The notes: generated by a model not told the origin, from the sequence alone. Counted from the first letter of the stretch, positions 16,932-26,446 are shown. The stretch: DNA of 46,133 nucleotides from an uncultured Pelagibacteraceae bacterium (GCA_902560245.1 CACELK010000011.1:1-46133), one strand, 5' to 3'. Program-made: numbers and translations.

Positions 16932-18187
16932 TGAACAAAATTTCTAAAATAAAGGCTCGTCAAGTATTTGACAGTAGGGGCAATCCAACAATTGAAGCAG
17001 AGGTTTATGCAAATTTAATTAGTGCAAAATCAATATGTCCATCTGGAGCCTCAACAGGTTCATACGAAGCTTATGAAAAAAGAGACAAAGGTAATAAAAA
17101 ATATTTGGGAAAAAGTGTTCTCAAAACGGTTGAATTAATAAACAAAATAATTTCAAAAAAATTAAAAAACAAAAATGTGCACAATCAAGAAAAAATTGAT
17201 TCTTTACTTATAAATCTTGATGGCACAAAACAGAAAACTAAATTTGGTGCTAATGCTATATTGGCTGTTTCAATGGCTACAAAAAAACTTTCTGCAAAAT
17301 TAAAAAAAGTACCTTTATATAAAACTTTTTTAGTTAGAAAAAATTTTAAATTACCTTATCCTTTGATGAATATTATAAACGGTGGGGCACATGCAAATAA
17401 TGGATTAAGAATTCAAGAATTTATGATTAGACCTGATAAGGCAAAAAGTTTCTCAGAATCTATTAGAATTTGTTTTTTAGTTATTAATAATCTAAGAAAT
17501 TTAATCAAAAAGAGAAAATTATCAACATCTGTGGGTGATGAAGGTGGATTTGCTCCTATGATAAATAAAAATGAAGAGGCTTTGAATTTAATAGTACAAG
17601 CAATAAATAGAGCAGGTTTTCAAAATGGAAAAGATGTATCGATTTGTCTCGACGTTGCAGCTAATGAGCTTCTCAAAAATGGACTTTATTCTGTACATTC
17701 AAAAAAATTTGAGAGTATTGATGAAACAATAAAAAGATACATTAAAATAATCAAAAAATATAAAATTAAATCAATTGAAGATCCCTTTTCAGAAAATGAC
17801 TGGTCAGCTTGGAGCAAGCTAATGAAGTCTATCAAAAAAACTCAAATTGTAGGCGATGATTTATATGTTACAAATCTTGAAAGATTAAAAAAAGGTTTTT
17901 TGAATTGTTCTTCTAACGCAATTTTAATAAAATTAAATCAAATTGGCACAGTTTCAGAAACACTTGAAGTAATTAAGTTTGCTCATGCAATTGGTTTTGA
18001 AACAATAATATCTCACAGATCTGGCGATAGCGAAGATACTTTCATCGCAGATTTAGCTGTAGGAACTAATTCAAGCCAGATTAAAACAGGATCTTTGGCA
18101 AGATCTGAAAGAGTAGCAAAATATAATCAATTATTGAGGATAGAGGAAGAACTAGGAAAAAATGCTGAAATGAATAAGATTTATTAA
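16931..18187 (+). CDS. eno: Enolase
   Basis: A 418-residue enzyme converting 2-phosphoglycerate to phosphoenolpyruvate. The N-terminal ARQVFDSRGNPTIEAEV and GASTGSYEA, the metal-site segments SVGDEGGFAP and SIEDPF, the Lys of ILIKLNQIGT, and SHRSGDSEDTFIADLAV are all present. It is a few residues shorter than the common 425-430. It overlaps kdsA and ftsB by one base each, so termination and reinitiation probably couple all three. Confidence 0.98.
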   Translation: MNKISKIKARQVFDSRGNPTIEAEVYANLISAKSICPSGASTGSYEAYEKRDKGNKKYLGKSVLKTVELINKIISKKLKNKNVHNQEKIDSLLINLDGTKQKTKFGANAILAVSMATKKLSAKLKKVPLYKTFLVRKNFKLPYPLMNIINGGAHANNGLRIQEFMIRPDKAKSFSESIRICFLVINNLRNLIKKRKLSTSVGDEGGFAPMINKNEEALNLIVQAINRAGFQNGKDVSICLDVAANELLKNGLYSVHSKKFESIDETIKRYIKIIKKYKIKSIEDPFSENDWSAWSKLMKSIKKTQIVGDDLYVTNLERLKKGFLNCSSNAILIKLNQIGTVSETLEVIKFAHAIGFETIISHRSGDSEDTFIADLAVGTNSSQIKTGSLARSERVAKYNQLLRIEEELGKNAEMNKIY

Positions 18188-18489
18188 TGTTTGATAAAAT
18201 TAAAAAAAATTTTTTTTTGTTTACTTCATTTTTGCTCATACTTTATTTTTTAATTAGTCTATTGGGAGGAGAGAGAGGTCTTTTTTCGAACCTGAAAAAA
18301 AGAAATCACCTAGAAAGTCTTAAAATAAAAGAATCTCAACTTATTTCTAGTATTAAAATATTGGAAACAAAAAATTCACTTTTAACAGAAAATTTAGATT
18401 TAGATTATTTAGATTACCTAATACGTGACAAATTTTTTCTAGGAAAAAAAAAAGAAACAACTTATATAATCAATAATGACGAGAATTAG
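18187..18489 (+). CDS. ftsB: FtsB/DivIC-family septum formation protein
   Basis: A 100-residue single-pass membrane protein. Residues ~9-27 form the transmembrane helix, then GGERGLFS, and residues ~38-70 form a heptad-rich coiled coil ending in a [10 protein letters not shown] segment typical of the family. It is expected to act in the divisome with FtsL and FtsQ. It directly follows eno, as in most proteobacteria, and its last 14 bases overlap lipA in another frame. Identity rests on size, topology, the end motif and position. Confidence 0.85.
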   Translation: MFDKIKKNFFLFTSFLLILYFLISLLGGERGLFSNLKKRNHLESLKIKESQLISSIKILETKNSLLTENLDLDYLDYLIRDKFFLGKKKETTYIINNDEN

Positions 18490-19429
18490 ACACCCAGAAA
18501 AAATTAACAAACCAATAAATCCAATTAAAAAAAAACCTAAATGGATAAAGTCAAAACTGATTAATAGCCAAGAGTTTTTTTTTACTAAAACAATTGTAAA
18601 TCAACATAACCTCAAAACTGTTTGCCAGGAAGCCAATTGTCCAAATATTGCCGAATGTTGGAGCAAGAGGCATGCAACTTTTTTAATCATGGGGAAAATT
18701 TGTACAAGGGCATGTGCATTTTGTGATGTTTCAACTGGAAAACCTTATGCCCTTGATGAACTAGAACCAAAAAAGATTTCCTATGCGGTAAAAAAATTAA
18801 ATTTAAGACATGCTGTAATAACATCTGTAGATAGAGATGATCTCAGTGATGGCGGTGCAAAACATTTTTATGATGTAATAATAGAAGTCAGAAAAAATAA
18901 TCCAAATACAACCATTGAAGTTTTAACTCCAGATTTTTTAAGAAAAGGAGATGCTTATACAAAAGTTTTAGAAGCTAAACCAGATGTTTTTAATCATAAT
19001 ATTGAAACAGTGCCAGGTCTTTATAGAAAGGTAAGGCCAGGCTCTAGATACTTTTCTTCTCTTGAACTTTTAAAAAATGCAAAAAAAATTGATAATCAAG
19101 TTTTTACCAAATCTGGTTTGATGGTCGGTTTAGGTGAAAATAAAGATGAAATTTTACAAGTTATGGATGATCTAAAATCTGCTAATGTTGACTTTTTAAC
19201 AATAGGACAATATTTGCAGCCCTCCACTAAACATCATCCTTTAGACAAGTATTATAATCCAGAGGAATTTGAGGAATTAGAAAATATTGCTAAATCAAAA
19301 GGATTCTTGTTAGTATCTTCATCTCCTTTAACAAGATCTTCTTATCATGCAGATGAAGATTTTGCTAAACTTAAAAAAAAAAGAATGAATCAAACTAATG
19401 CCCAAAGCATCGGTAAAGAGATTAATTGA
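18476..19429 (+). CDS. lipA: Lipoyl synthase
   Basis: A 317-residue radical SAM enzyme that inserts two sulfurs into octanoyl groups on lipoyl domains. The auxiliary cluster cysteines are Cys50, Cys55 and Cys61 ([12 protein letters not shown]). The radical SAM motif is Cys76-x3-Cys80-x2-Cys83 (CTRACAFC). The C-terminal [11 protein letters not shown] matches the family's conserved end. It starts 14 bases inside ftsB and ends 32 bases after the ratA start. The pyruvate dehydrogenase genes that often separate ftsB from lipA in larger alphaproteobacteria are absent here. Confidence 0.98.
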   Translation: MTRIRHPEKINKPINPIKKKPKWIKSKLINSQEFFFTKTIVNQHNLKTVCQEANCPNIAECWSKRHATFLIMGKICTRACAFCDVSTGKPYALDELEPKKISYAVKKLNLRHAVITSVDRDDLSDGGAKHFYDVIIEVRKNNPNTTIEVLTPDFLRKGDAYTKVLEAKPDVFNHNIETVPGLYRKVRPGSRYFSSLELLKNAKKIDNQVFTKSGLMVGLGENKDEILQVMDDLKSANVDFLTIGQYLQPSTKHHPLDKYYNPEEFEELENIAKSKGFLLVSSSPLTRSSYHADEDFAKLKKKRMNQTNAQSIGKEIN

Positions 19430-19847
19430 TTGTTCTAAAGAACAGTTAATTAATTTAGTTCTTGATATAGATAAATATCCAGAATTTGTTCCATTTTGCC
19501 TGGATTCAAAAGTATACTCAAAAAAAAAACAAGGTGACCTTGTATTAATTGTTGCGGATTTGACTATTGGAAAAGGGCCCTTTAAAGATACTTATAAAAG
19601 TGATGTTAAATTTAATAAAAAAGAAGATACAATTCTTGTAACTAATCTTGATGGTCCTCTTAAGTACTTAAATAACAAGTGGCAATTCACAAAGAAAGAA
19701 AAAGTTACAGAGATCTTATTTGAGGTTGATTTTGAATTAAAAAATCATTTTTTAAATATTGTGATGACAAAATCTTTTAAATTTGGTTTGCATAAAATTG
19801 CTGATGCCTTTCAAAAAAGGGCCGAGGATCTATTTAATAAAACATAA
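19398..19847 (+). CDS. ratA: RatA/Coq10-like START-domain (SRPBCC) protein
   Basis: A 149-residue polyketide-cyclase/START-fold protein. The opening [30 protein letters not shown] is the family hallmark. Members bind ubiquinone (Coq10-type) or were named ribosome-association toxins in E. coli; no antitoxin gene lies beside it, so a quinone-chaperone or generic role is as likely. The start at 19398 gives the expected N-terminus although it lies 32 bases inside lipA. The lipA-ratA pair is conserved in alphaproteobacteria. Its last 18 bases overlap pncC on the other strand. Confidence 0.85.
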   Translation: MPKASVKRLIDCSKEQLINLVLDIDKYPEFVPFCLDSKVYSKKKQGDLVLIVADLTIGKGPFKDTYKSDVKFNKKEDTILVTNLDGPLKYLNNKWQFTKKEKVTEILFEVDFELKNHFLNIVMTKSFKFGLHKIADAFQKRAEDLFNKT

Positions 19848-20303
19848 GATTAAATTTAAGGCTTTATTAACTGTATTTCTTTGAATTGAAGATCTTTTCT
19901 TATTTTTAAATATAAACTTTTTAACCAATGTTTTATTATGTTTTTTAACACCAATAAACACCAAACCGACCGGTTTTTTTTTGGTACCACCTTTTGGTCC
20001 AGCAATTCCTGTAATCGAAACTGAAATACTTGTTTTAAAAATTTTATTTAAATTTTTAACCATATATAAACAAGTTTGATAGCTAACAGCACCGTATTTA
20101 ATTAATATTTTTTTAGGAATTTTAAGTATTTTAATTTTTGACTCATTTGAATAGGTTACTAATCCAAGTGTAAAAACTTTAGATGAACCACTTATCGAAG
20201 TAATAGAACTTGCTAGTAGACCACCAGTACAGGATTCTGCAAAAGATATTTTTTGTCGATTTTTTCTTAATAATTTTACTATTTTGTAAGATAGTTTTTT
20301 CAT
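19830..20303 (-). CDS. pncC: Nicotinamide-nucleotide amidase PncC (CinA C-terminal family)
   Basis: A 157-residue stand-alone CinA C-terminal domain, which deamidates NMN to nicotinate mononucleotide in NAD salvage. The N-terminal SFAESCTGGLLASSITSISGSS carries the ESCTGG catalytic serine motif. The central SVSITGIAGPKGGTKKKPVGLVFIG is also typical. There is no CinA N-terminal domain, so it is the short form. Translation start overlaps the pgpA stop by 4 bases. Its end overlaps ratA tail to tail. Confidence 0.92.
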   Translation of the reverse strand: MKKLSYKIVKLLRKNRQKISFAESCTGGLLASSITSISGSSKVFTLGLVTYSNESKIKILKIPKKILIKYGAVSYQTCLYMVKNLNKIFKTSISVSITGIAGPKGGTKKKPVGLVFIGVKKHNKTLVKKFIFKNKKRSSIQRNTVNKALNLILCFIK

Positions 20304-20794
20304 GATGTAACAACCATATATAAAACTAAAACAGCTACGACATACAATCCAGCCACAACATCATCCATAATTACACCAAAACTATTCTTAAAGTTTTTGT
20401 CATAGTAGTTAACAGGATAAGGTTTGGTGATATCAAATATTCTGAACAAAATAAACATTATAAAATAAAAAGTTAAAATTTCTCCACCTTCTTTTTCCCC
20501 TTGATGAGCCATCTCATAAAGACACAAAGGTATTGATTGACCAATAAATTCATCAATCACTATCTCTTTAGGATCTTTATTTTCTAAATTTTTTATAAAG
20601 ATATTTACAGAGTAAAGGGCTAAAAAAAAAATTATAACAATTATTGTTAGAATTACATCTGGTGAAATATTTAAAACATGAAACAAAAAAAATAATAAAA
20701 CAACAGTTATTAAAGATGCAATACTGCCTGGTATTTTACTTATTTTTCCAATACCAAAAAGTGTAACAAATAAAAAATTAAATTTGTTAAACAT
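20300..20794 (-). CDS. pgpA: Phosphatidylglycerophosphatase A
   Basis: A 164-residue integral membrane phosphatase that converts phosphatidylglycerophosphate to phosphatidylglycerol. The N-terminal FGIGKISKIPGSIASL, the acidic IVIDEFIGQSIPL, and FRIFDITKPYPVNYYD with the following DDVVAGLY match the PgpA family. Hydrophobic segments are spread over the whole length. The start overlaps ispDF by 8 bases and the stop overlaps pncC by 4, giving ispDF-pgpA-pncC as one leftward transcript. Confidence 0.93.
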   Translation of the reverse strand: MFNKFNFLFVTLFGIGKISKIPGSIASLITVVLLFFLFHVLNISPDVILTIIVIIFFLALYSVNIFIKNLENKDPKEIVIDEFIGQSIPLCLYEMAHQGEKEGGEILTFYFIMFILFRIFDITKPYPVNYYDKNFKNSFGVIMDDVVAGLYVVAVLVLYMVVTS

Positions 20795-21902
20795 ATTTTG
20801 TAACTGAAGTTATTACCTCACAAGCAATAGCTTTTTCTTTACCTATCAAGCCTAACTTTTCAGTTGTTTTTCCTTTTATATTTATATTTGTTGTTGATAT
20901 CTCGCAAATCTTTGCAATAGATTTTATTATTTTATTTTTATATTTTGATATTTTTGGTGTTTCGGTAATAATATTTATATCTAAATAATTTATAAAATAT
21001 TTTTTTTGTTTAACTTCATCTATAATTTTTTTTAAAAGTATAGATGATCTTATGTTTTTGTACTTTTTATTTTTATCAGAAAACTTTTGACCTATATCAC
21101 CCATTTTACATGCACCCAAAATGGCATCGGTAATAGCGTGCAGAACCGGATCACCGTCTGAATGTCCAAGAGTTCCTACTTTTGATTTTATAATCACACC
21201 TCCTAAATATAATTTTCTTCCTGTTACCAGTCTATGAATATCAAAACCAATTCCATATTTTATTGTATTATTTTCTTTTACATCTGAAAAAACTGTAATT
21301 TTTTTATTTTGATCTTCACCATTTATAAATTTTACTTTTTTGTTAGCGTTAATAAAAAGACTTACATCGTCAGATACTTTTAAATTTTTGCTACTTTGTA
21401 GTTTTAATAACTCTTTATAATCGAAAGCCTGTGGCGTTTGCGTTAAGTGAATATAGTTTCTTTTTAAATTTATTATTATGTTTTTATTTTTAAATTTTAT
21501 AGAATCTATTGGTTTGAGAGTTGGTACAACACATTTATTTTTTTTTGCTTCTTTAATTAGTTTTTCCAGTAATTTTAAAGAGAAATTTGGCCTTGCAGCA
21601 TCGTGTATAAAAACATTTTTAAAATTATCTTTTTTTATTGCGTTTAAGGATCTATATGCTGAATCAGCCCTTGTTTTGCCACCATTAATAATTTTTAATT
21701 TTTTTGAACTAAGAGATTTTATATACCTCTTATGTTTTTTATTAATAACAAGTACAATTTTCTTTATTTTTTTACTTTTTTGAGCTTTATCAATTGAATG
21801 TTGAATTACAAGTTTCCCCTTATAATGAACAAATGGTTTGGGAATGATGGATTTAAACCTTTTACTTTCTCCAGCCGCAAGTATTATAAAACAATTACTC
21901 AT
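20787..21902 (-). CDS. ispDF: Bifunctional IspD/IspF enzyme of the MEP isoprenoid pathway
   Basis: A 371-residue fusion. Residues 1-~210 are the CTP-dependent MEP cytidylyltransferase (ILAAGESKRFKSIIPKPF, FIHDAARPNFS, LTQTPQAFDY). Residues ~215-371 are the cyclodiphosphate synthase (GIGFDIHRLVTGRKLYLGGV with metal-binding Asp and His, then GHSDGDPVLHAITDAILGA). The two enzymes catalyse non-consecutive steps (IspE acts between). The fusion is typical of alphaproteobacteria. It diverges from ntrY across a 34-base AT-only gap that must contain both promoters. Confidence 0.97.
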   Translation of the reverse strand: MSNCFIILAAGESKRFKSIIPKPFVHYKGKLVIQHSIDKAQKSKKIKKIVLVINKKHKRYIKSLSSKKLKIINGGKTRADSAYRSLNAIKKDNFKNVFIHDAARPNFSLKLLEKLIKEAKKNKCVVPTLKPIDSIKFKNKNIIINLKRNYIHLTQTPQAFDYKELLKLQSSKNLKVSDDVSLFINANKKVKFINGEDQNKKITVFSDVKENNTIKYGIGFDIHRLVTGRKLYLGGVIIKSKVGTLGHSDGDPVLHAITDAILGACKMGDIGQKFSDKNKKYKNIRSSILLKKIIDEVKQKKYFINYLDINIITETPKISKYKNKIIKSIAKICEISTTNINIKGKTTEKLGLIGKEKAIACEVITSVTKYV

Positions 21903-21936
21903 GTATAAATTATATATTTAGTTTATTTATTGCATA

Positions 21937-23736
21937 ATGATAGATTTTATCAAAAAAAATATATTCATATGTGTGATTTTTATAGTCACATTATCTCTTG
22001 GATTTTTAACGTTTTTGACGTTTATTAATAAAAGCTTTTTACAGCTTAATCAGACTAATCTGCAATTATTATTAACATCGAATATTATTTTATTAGTAAT
22101 TTTTTTTATACTAATTTTTTTAGAAATAAAAAATTCTTTAAAAGTAGACATCAACGTGGACGGCTCAAAAGCTAATAAAAAATATATTACTTTTTTCTCC
22201 TTATTCACTCTAATACCCTCTATACTTATTTCTGTATTTTCTTTGTTTCTTTTTTCTTTTGCTCTAGAAAAATATTTTGATAAAAAAATAACTTTAGCAG
22301 TTAATAATTCATACGAAATTGCAAAAAATTATGTTGAAGATATAAGAAATAAAATCGAGTCTGATATAGTATTAATATCGTTGGATCTTAATAAAAATAT
22401 AAGTATTTTTTATAATAACCCATCAAGATTTAAAAATTTTTTAACAACACAAAAATATATAAGAGATGTTGACGAAATACATTTAATAGATAGCTCTGGC
22501 AACTTAATAATGTCAACAAATCAATCTAATCAAGATTTTACACCGCCAAATAAAAAAGCTTTAGAGATGGTATTTAATGATGAGAGGCCATTAAAAATAA
22601 TTAATGCTTTTGAAAATAAATCTGCAGCTATTCAAAAATTAACAGCCTATATTGATACGTATGTTTATGTGATTAAATTTTTGGATGAAGAAATATCAAA
22701 TTATTTAACTGAGTCTGAAGAAGCTATAAATTTTTATTACAGAGTTGAAGACGAAAGAACTGGAATTAAAATATCTTTCATACTTATATATATAGTAATT
22801 GTTTCATTGCTATTGTTTTTATCAATTTCTATAGCGATTAAATTTTCATCTAGATTTTTTAGTTCAATATCAAATTTAATTTTTGCTTCTTACAAAATAG
22901 GACAAGGAAATCTTGATACTAAAGTTCCAGAAATTCAAACTGACAAAGAGTTAGAAACTTTAAATAAGAATTTTAATTTTATGATAGATCAACTAAGAGA
23001 ACAACAGGAAAAACTTCTTTTACAAGGAAGACATGAAGCATGGAGTACAATTGCTAGAAAATTAGCACATGAAATAAAAAATCCGCTTACACCTATCCAA
23101 TTAACAATAGATAGACTTAAAAACAAATACTCTTCTTTGATAGATTCAAATGATAAAGATAGTTTTAATAATCATTTAAAAACTATTCATAAACAAATCG
23201 ATCAAATTGAAAGTTTAGTTAATGAATTTTCTGATTTTGCTCGAATGCCCAAACCAATATTTAAAAAAAATAATTTGATAAATATTGTTAAAGATAATAT
23301 TTTTCTGCTAAATGAAATTGACAATACTGTAAAAATTAATTTAAAAAATGATCAAAATGAATATTTTCTGATTTGTGATAGTGAGCAGATAAGTAGGGTT
23401 TTTTTTAATCTCGTAAAAAATTCTATTGAAAGCACTCAGGAAAGAGCGTCTAAAAACCCCAATTTATTAAAGAAAATTGATATAGTAATTGAGAATAAAA
23501 ATGATTATATAACTCTCATTATAACTGATAATGGAATTGGGTTTTCAGACGAAAATTTAAATAATATTTTAAAACCATATTATACAACAAAAAAAAAAGG
23601 AACAGGTCTTGGATTGTCAATAGTTAATAAAATAATAAATGACCATAATAGTAAAATTAATTTTATCAAACAAAAAGAAGGCGCAAAAGTAGTTATAGAT
23701 TTTTCAAAAGATGGCAACGGAAATACTTATTATTGA
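21937..23736 (+). CDS. ntrY: NtrY-family sensor histidine kinase, without PAS domain
   Basis: A 599-residue membrane kinase. Hydrophobic segments lie at about residues 8-30, 43-62 and 83-108, then an extracytoplasmic region, and another helix near 280-305. A HAMP linker (~305-355) leads directly to the His-kinase domain with phospho-acceptor His378 in LAHEIKNPLTPIQ, followed by the ATPase N-box VKNSIE, and the G-boxes DNGIGF and GTGLGLSI. The PAS domain usually found between HAMP and kinase is missing, so the protein is shorter than typical NtrY (~750). The gene overlaps ntrX by 26 bases. Its signal is uncertain; nitrogen or redox roles are described for relatives. Confidence 0.92.
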   Translation: MIDFIKKNIFICVIFIVTLSLGFLTFLTFINKSFLQLNQTNLQLLLTSNIILLVIFFILIFLEIKNSLKVDINVDGSKANKKYITFFSLFTLIPSILISVFSLFLFSFALEKYFDKKITLAVNNSYEIAKNYVEDIRNKIESDIVLISLDLNKNISIFYNNPSRFKNFLTTQKYIRDVDEIHLIDSSGNLIMSTNQSNQDFTPPNKKALEMVFNDERPLKIINAFENKSAAIQKLTAYIDTYVYVIKFLDEEISNYLTESEEAINFYYRVEDERTGIKISFILIYIVIVSLLLFLSISIAIKFSSRFFSSISNLIFASYKIGQGNLDTKVPEIQTDKELETLNKNFNFMIDQLREQQEKLLLQGRHEAWSTIARKLAHEIKNPLTPIQLTIDRLKNKYSSLIDSNDKDSFNNHLKTIHKQIDQIESLVNEFSDFARMPKPIFKKNNLINIVKDNIFLLNEIDNTVKINLKNDQNEYFLICDSEQISRVFFNLVKNSIESTQERASKNPNLLKKIDIVIENKNDYITLIITDNGIGFSDENLNNILKPYYTTKKKGTGLGLSIVNKIINDHNSKINFIKQKEGAKVVIDFSKDGNGNTYY

Positions 23737-25066
23737 TGACAATCCAGATATAAGAAATATTTTACAAGATCTTATTTCTGAGGAAGGATATAAAACACGA
23801 GTCGCGGCAAATTATAATCAAGCTTTAACAGAAATCGATAAAAAATTACCGGATGTTGCTATAATTGATGTCAAACTTGATAAAGGTGATAATGATGGTA
23901 TCGAATTACTATCGCATATCAAAAATAAAAATAAAGACATTCCGGTAATAATAATATCAGGGCATGCAAATATAGAGATGGCCGTTAAGTCATTAAAATC
24001 TGGCGCTTTCGAGTTTATTCAGAAGCCTTTTGATCAGGAAAGATTATTGAATTTTGTTAAAAGAGCTGTTGAAAATTTTAAACTTAAAAATCAAAACAAA
24101 GAATTGTCTACTAAACTTTTTCATTCTTTTGAATTGATAGGATCAAGTTCGAATATGGAAAAAATAAGAGATCAAATTATTAAGCTTTCAAATTCAGAAA
24201 GTAGAATATTTATAAACGGGCCCACAGGATCAGGTAAGGAGTTGATTGCCAGAAAGATACACATGATGTCGAAACGCTCAAATGAACCTTTTGTGATTTT
24301 AAATGGAGCATTGCTAGATGTAAAAAAATATGAACAAGAGTTATTTGGTGAAGAAAAAAATAATGGATCAATATCCTATGGAGCGCTAGAAAAGGCTTCA
24401 GGAGGTGTGTTATTAATTGATGAAGTTTCTGAGATACCATTAGAAACACAATCTAAAATTCTACGAGTTTTAATTGATCAAAAATTTAAAAGAATCAATG
24501 GGGATCATGATATAAAAGTTAACGTAAGAATTATTTGTTCATCTAGCAAAAATATAATTAATGAAATCAAGATTGGCAATTTTAGAGAAGACTTATTTCA
24601 TAGACTTAATGTTTTTCAAATAAATATTGATCTTTTAAAAAATAGAGTAGAGGATATTCCATTATTAATAAAATATTTTTCAGAAAAAATTGCGCATAGT
24701 TATAATATAAAAAAATTTAACATAGATACTGATAATCACTACTTAATAAACTACGATTGGCCTGGCAATGTAAGAGAATTAAGAAACTTGATAGAAAGAA
24801 TTGCAATTTTAGGTCCTGATAGCAATGAAAAAGTATCTAGTATAATTAAAGAGTCGCTAAAAAATCCAAATGAAGAGACTTATAAAGTTGAAAATTCATT
24901 ATCTGTCCCTCTTAAAGAAGCTAGAGAAAAATTTGAAAAAGAGTACCTTACCTCTCAGCTAAAAAAGTTTGGTGGCAATATATCAAAAACAGCAGAATTT
25001 GTTGGCATGGAAAGATCCGCATTGCATAGAAAATTAAAAGGATTAGGCGTAAAAGATTTGAATTAA
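23711..25066 (+). CDS. ntrX: NtrX-family response regulator
   Basis: A 451-residue regulator. The receiver domain (residues 1-~120) has phospho-acceptor Asp53 and the conserved Lys105. The AAA+ domain has Walker A GPTGSGKE at 170-177 and Walker B LLIDEV near 234-239. The C-terminal Fis-type HTH covers ~410-450 (NISKTAEFVGMERSALHRKLK). The GAFTGA loop that contacts sigma-54 is replaced by YGALEKA around 223-229, as known for alphaproteobacterial NtrX, so sigma-54 activation is unlikely. It starts 26 bases inside ntrY. Likely targets are unknown from this window. Confidence 0.93.
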   Translation: MATEILIIDDNPDIRNILQDLISEEGYKTRVAANYNQALTEIDKKLPDVAIIDVKLDKGDNDGIELLSHIKNKNKDIPVIIISGHANIEMAVKSLKSGAFEFIQKPFDQERLLNFVKRAVENFKLKNQNKELSTKLFHSFELIGSSSNMEKIRDQIIKLSNSESRIFINGPTGSGKELIARKIHMMSKRSNEPFVILNGALLDVKKYEQELFGEEKNNGSISYGALEKASGGVLLIDEVSEIPLETQSKILRVLIDQKFKRINGDHDIKVNVRIICSSSKNIINEIKIGNFREDLFHRLNVFQINIDLLKNRVEDIPLLIKYFSEKIAHSYNIKKFNIDTDNHYLINYDWPGNVRELRNLIERIAILGPDSNEKVSSIIKESLKNPNEETYKVENSLSVPLKEAREKFEKEYLTSQLKKFGGNISKTAEFVGMERSALHRKLKGLGVKDLN

Positions 25067-26440
25067 ATGAATATTATTATTTGTGGTGCAGGGAGGGTTG
25101 GTTTTACTATAGCTAAATTGTTGAGTGAACAAAATCATTCTATTACAGTTATAGATCAATCAAGCGAAGACATTCAGAAAATTAACGATTCTTTGGATGT
25201 AAAAGGCATTGTAGGAAAGGCCACCTATCCTTCAATATTAGAAAAAGCAGACGCAGAAAACGCAGATATGATCATTGCTGTAACAAGAAATGATGAAATT
25301 AATATGTTAATTTGCCAAATTGCATATACAGTTTTTGGAATTCCTAAAAAAATCTCTAGAATAAGATCCCAGGATTATTTAAATCCAAAATTTTCAAAAG
25401 TTTATAGCAAGGATAATCTACCAATTGATGTAATCATATCTCCTGAAATAGAGATTGCCCAGTCAATTCAAAGAAAACTTGAAGCTCCTGGAGCTTTAGA
25501 TAATGTTATATTTGCTAATGGTAAAATAAGACTATTAGAAATTAACGTCGAAAAAAACTGTCCTCTTATAAATATCAAACTTAATGAGCTAACAAAAAAA
25601 TTTCCCAAACTTGAAGCTCATATTCTTGGTGTTATCAGAAAAGAAAAATTTGTAATTTTAAAAAAAAATGACGTAATTAAAGAAAATGACAAAACTTACG
25701 TTGTTATTAATTCAGTACAAATGCAACAAACTCTTTCAGCATTTGGTCATAATGAAAAAATTTCAAATAAAATATTAATTATTGGTGGGGGCAATATTGG
25801 ATTTAATTTAGCAAAAAATATTGAAAATTCCTTAGAAGATGCAAGAATTAAAATTATAGAAAAAGATAAAGATAGAGCTGAACAAATTGCAAAAGAATTG
25901 AATAATACAATAATAATTAATGGAAATGGGCTCGATGAAGATGTTTTAACTGAAGCAAACTTAAACGAAGTTGAGACTGTTCTCGCACTGACTAACGACG
26001 ACGAAGATAATTTAATGGTAAGTGTACTGGTAGAAAAATTTTCAAAAGATAAAAGGACAATGGCATTAATTAATAAACCAAACTATTCATTATTACAATC
26101 CTCGCTAAAAATTGACGATTTGATTGATCCAAGAATGAATACTGTATCAAGTATATTGAAGCACGTTCATAAAGGATCTATTGAAAATGCTTACAGCATT
26201 TTAAACGGAGAGTATGAAGTCATCGAGGCCGAGATAATAGAAACATCAGAGTTAATCAACAAAGAGTTAAAAAATTCCAATTTGCCTGATGAAATAAGAA
26301 TTGGAGCAATTTTAAGAGGTAGCGAAATTATAATTCCTAGATCCAACTTTGTTTTTAAAAAAAAAGATATTGTTGTTTTTCTTGCAAAGATAAATCAATT
26401 ATCTTTAGTAGAGAGCATGTTTAGGATTAGCTCTGCATAA
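25067..26440 (+). CDS. trkA: Trk potassium uptake regulatory protein TrkA
   Basis: A 457-residue cytoplasmic NAD(H)-binding protein that gates the TrkH potassium channel. It has two RCK units: the first Rossmann motif is ICGAGRVGFTIAKLL at residues 4-18 and the second is IIGGGNIGFNLA near 239-250, each followed by a TrkA-C domain. It abuts the ntrX stop with no gap and is followed 6 bases later by trkH. The ntrX-trkA junction is conserved in alphaproteobacteria. Confidence 0.96.
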   Translation: MNIIICGAGRVGFTIAKLLSEQNHSITVIDQSSEDIQKINDSLDVKGIVGKATYPSILEKADAENADMIIAVTRNDEINMLICQIAYTVFGIPKKISRIRSQDYLNPKFSKVYSKDNLPIDVIISPEIEIAQSIQRKLEAPGALDNVIFANGKIRLLEINVEKNCPLINIKLNELTKKFPKLEAHILGVIRKEKFVILKKNDVIKENDKTYVVINSVQMQQTLSAFGHNEKISNKILIIGGGNIGFNLAKNIENSLEDARIKIIEKDKDRAEQIAKELNNTIIINGNGLDEDVLTEANLNEVETVLALTNDDEDNLMVSVLVEKFSKDKRTMALINKPNYSLLQSSLKIDDLIDPRMNTVSSILKHVHKGSIENAYSILNGEYEVIEAEIIETSELINKELKNSNLPDEIRIGAILRGSEIIIPRSNFVFKKKDIVVFLAKINQLSLVESMFRISSA

Positions 26441-26446
26441 ATTTTA

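Noticed and set aside
19790..19830. Nested pncC terminator in the end of ratA, like the one in lpxB
   Set aside because: The minus-strand stem GCC-TTT/AAA-GGC has a bulge and no T-run follows, so it does not qualify.
19398..19847. RatA as half of a toxin-antitoxin system
   Set aside because: No antitoxin-sized partner is adjacent; the lipA-ratA pairing is a housekeeping arrangement, and the family includes quinone-binding proteins.
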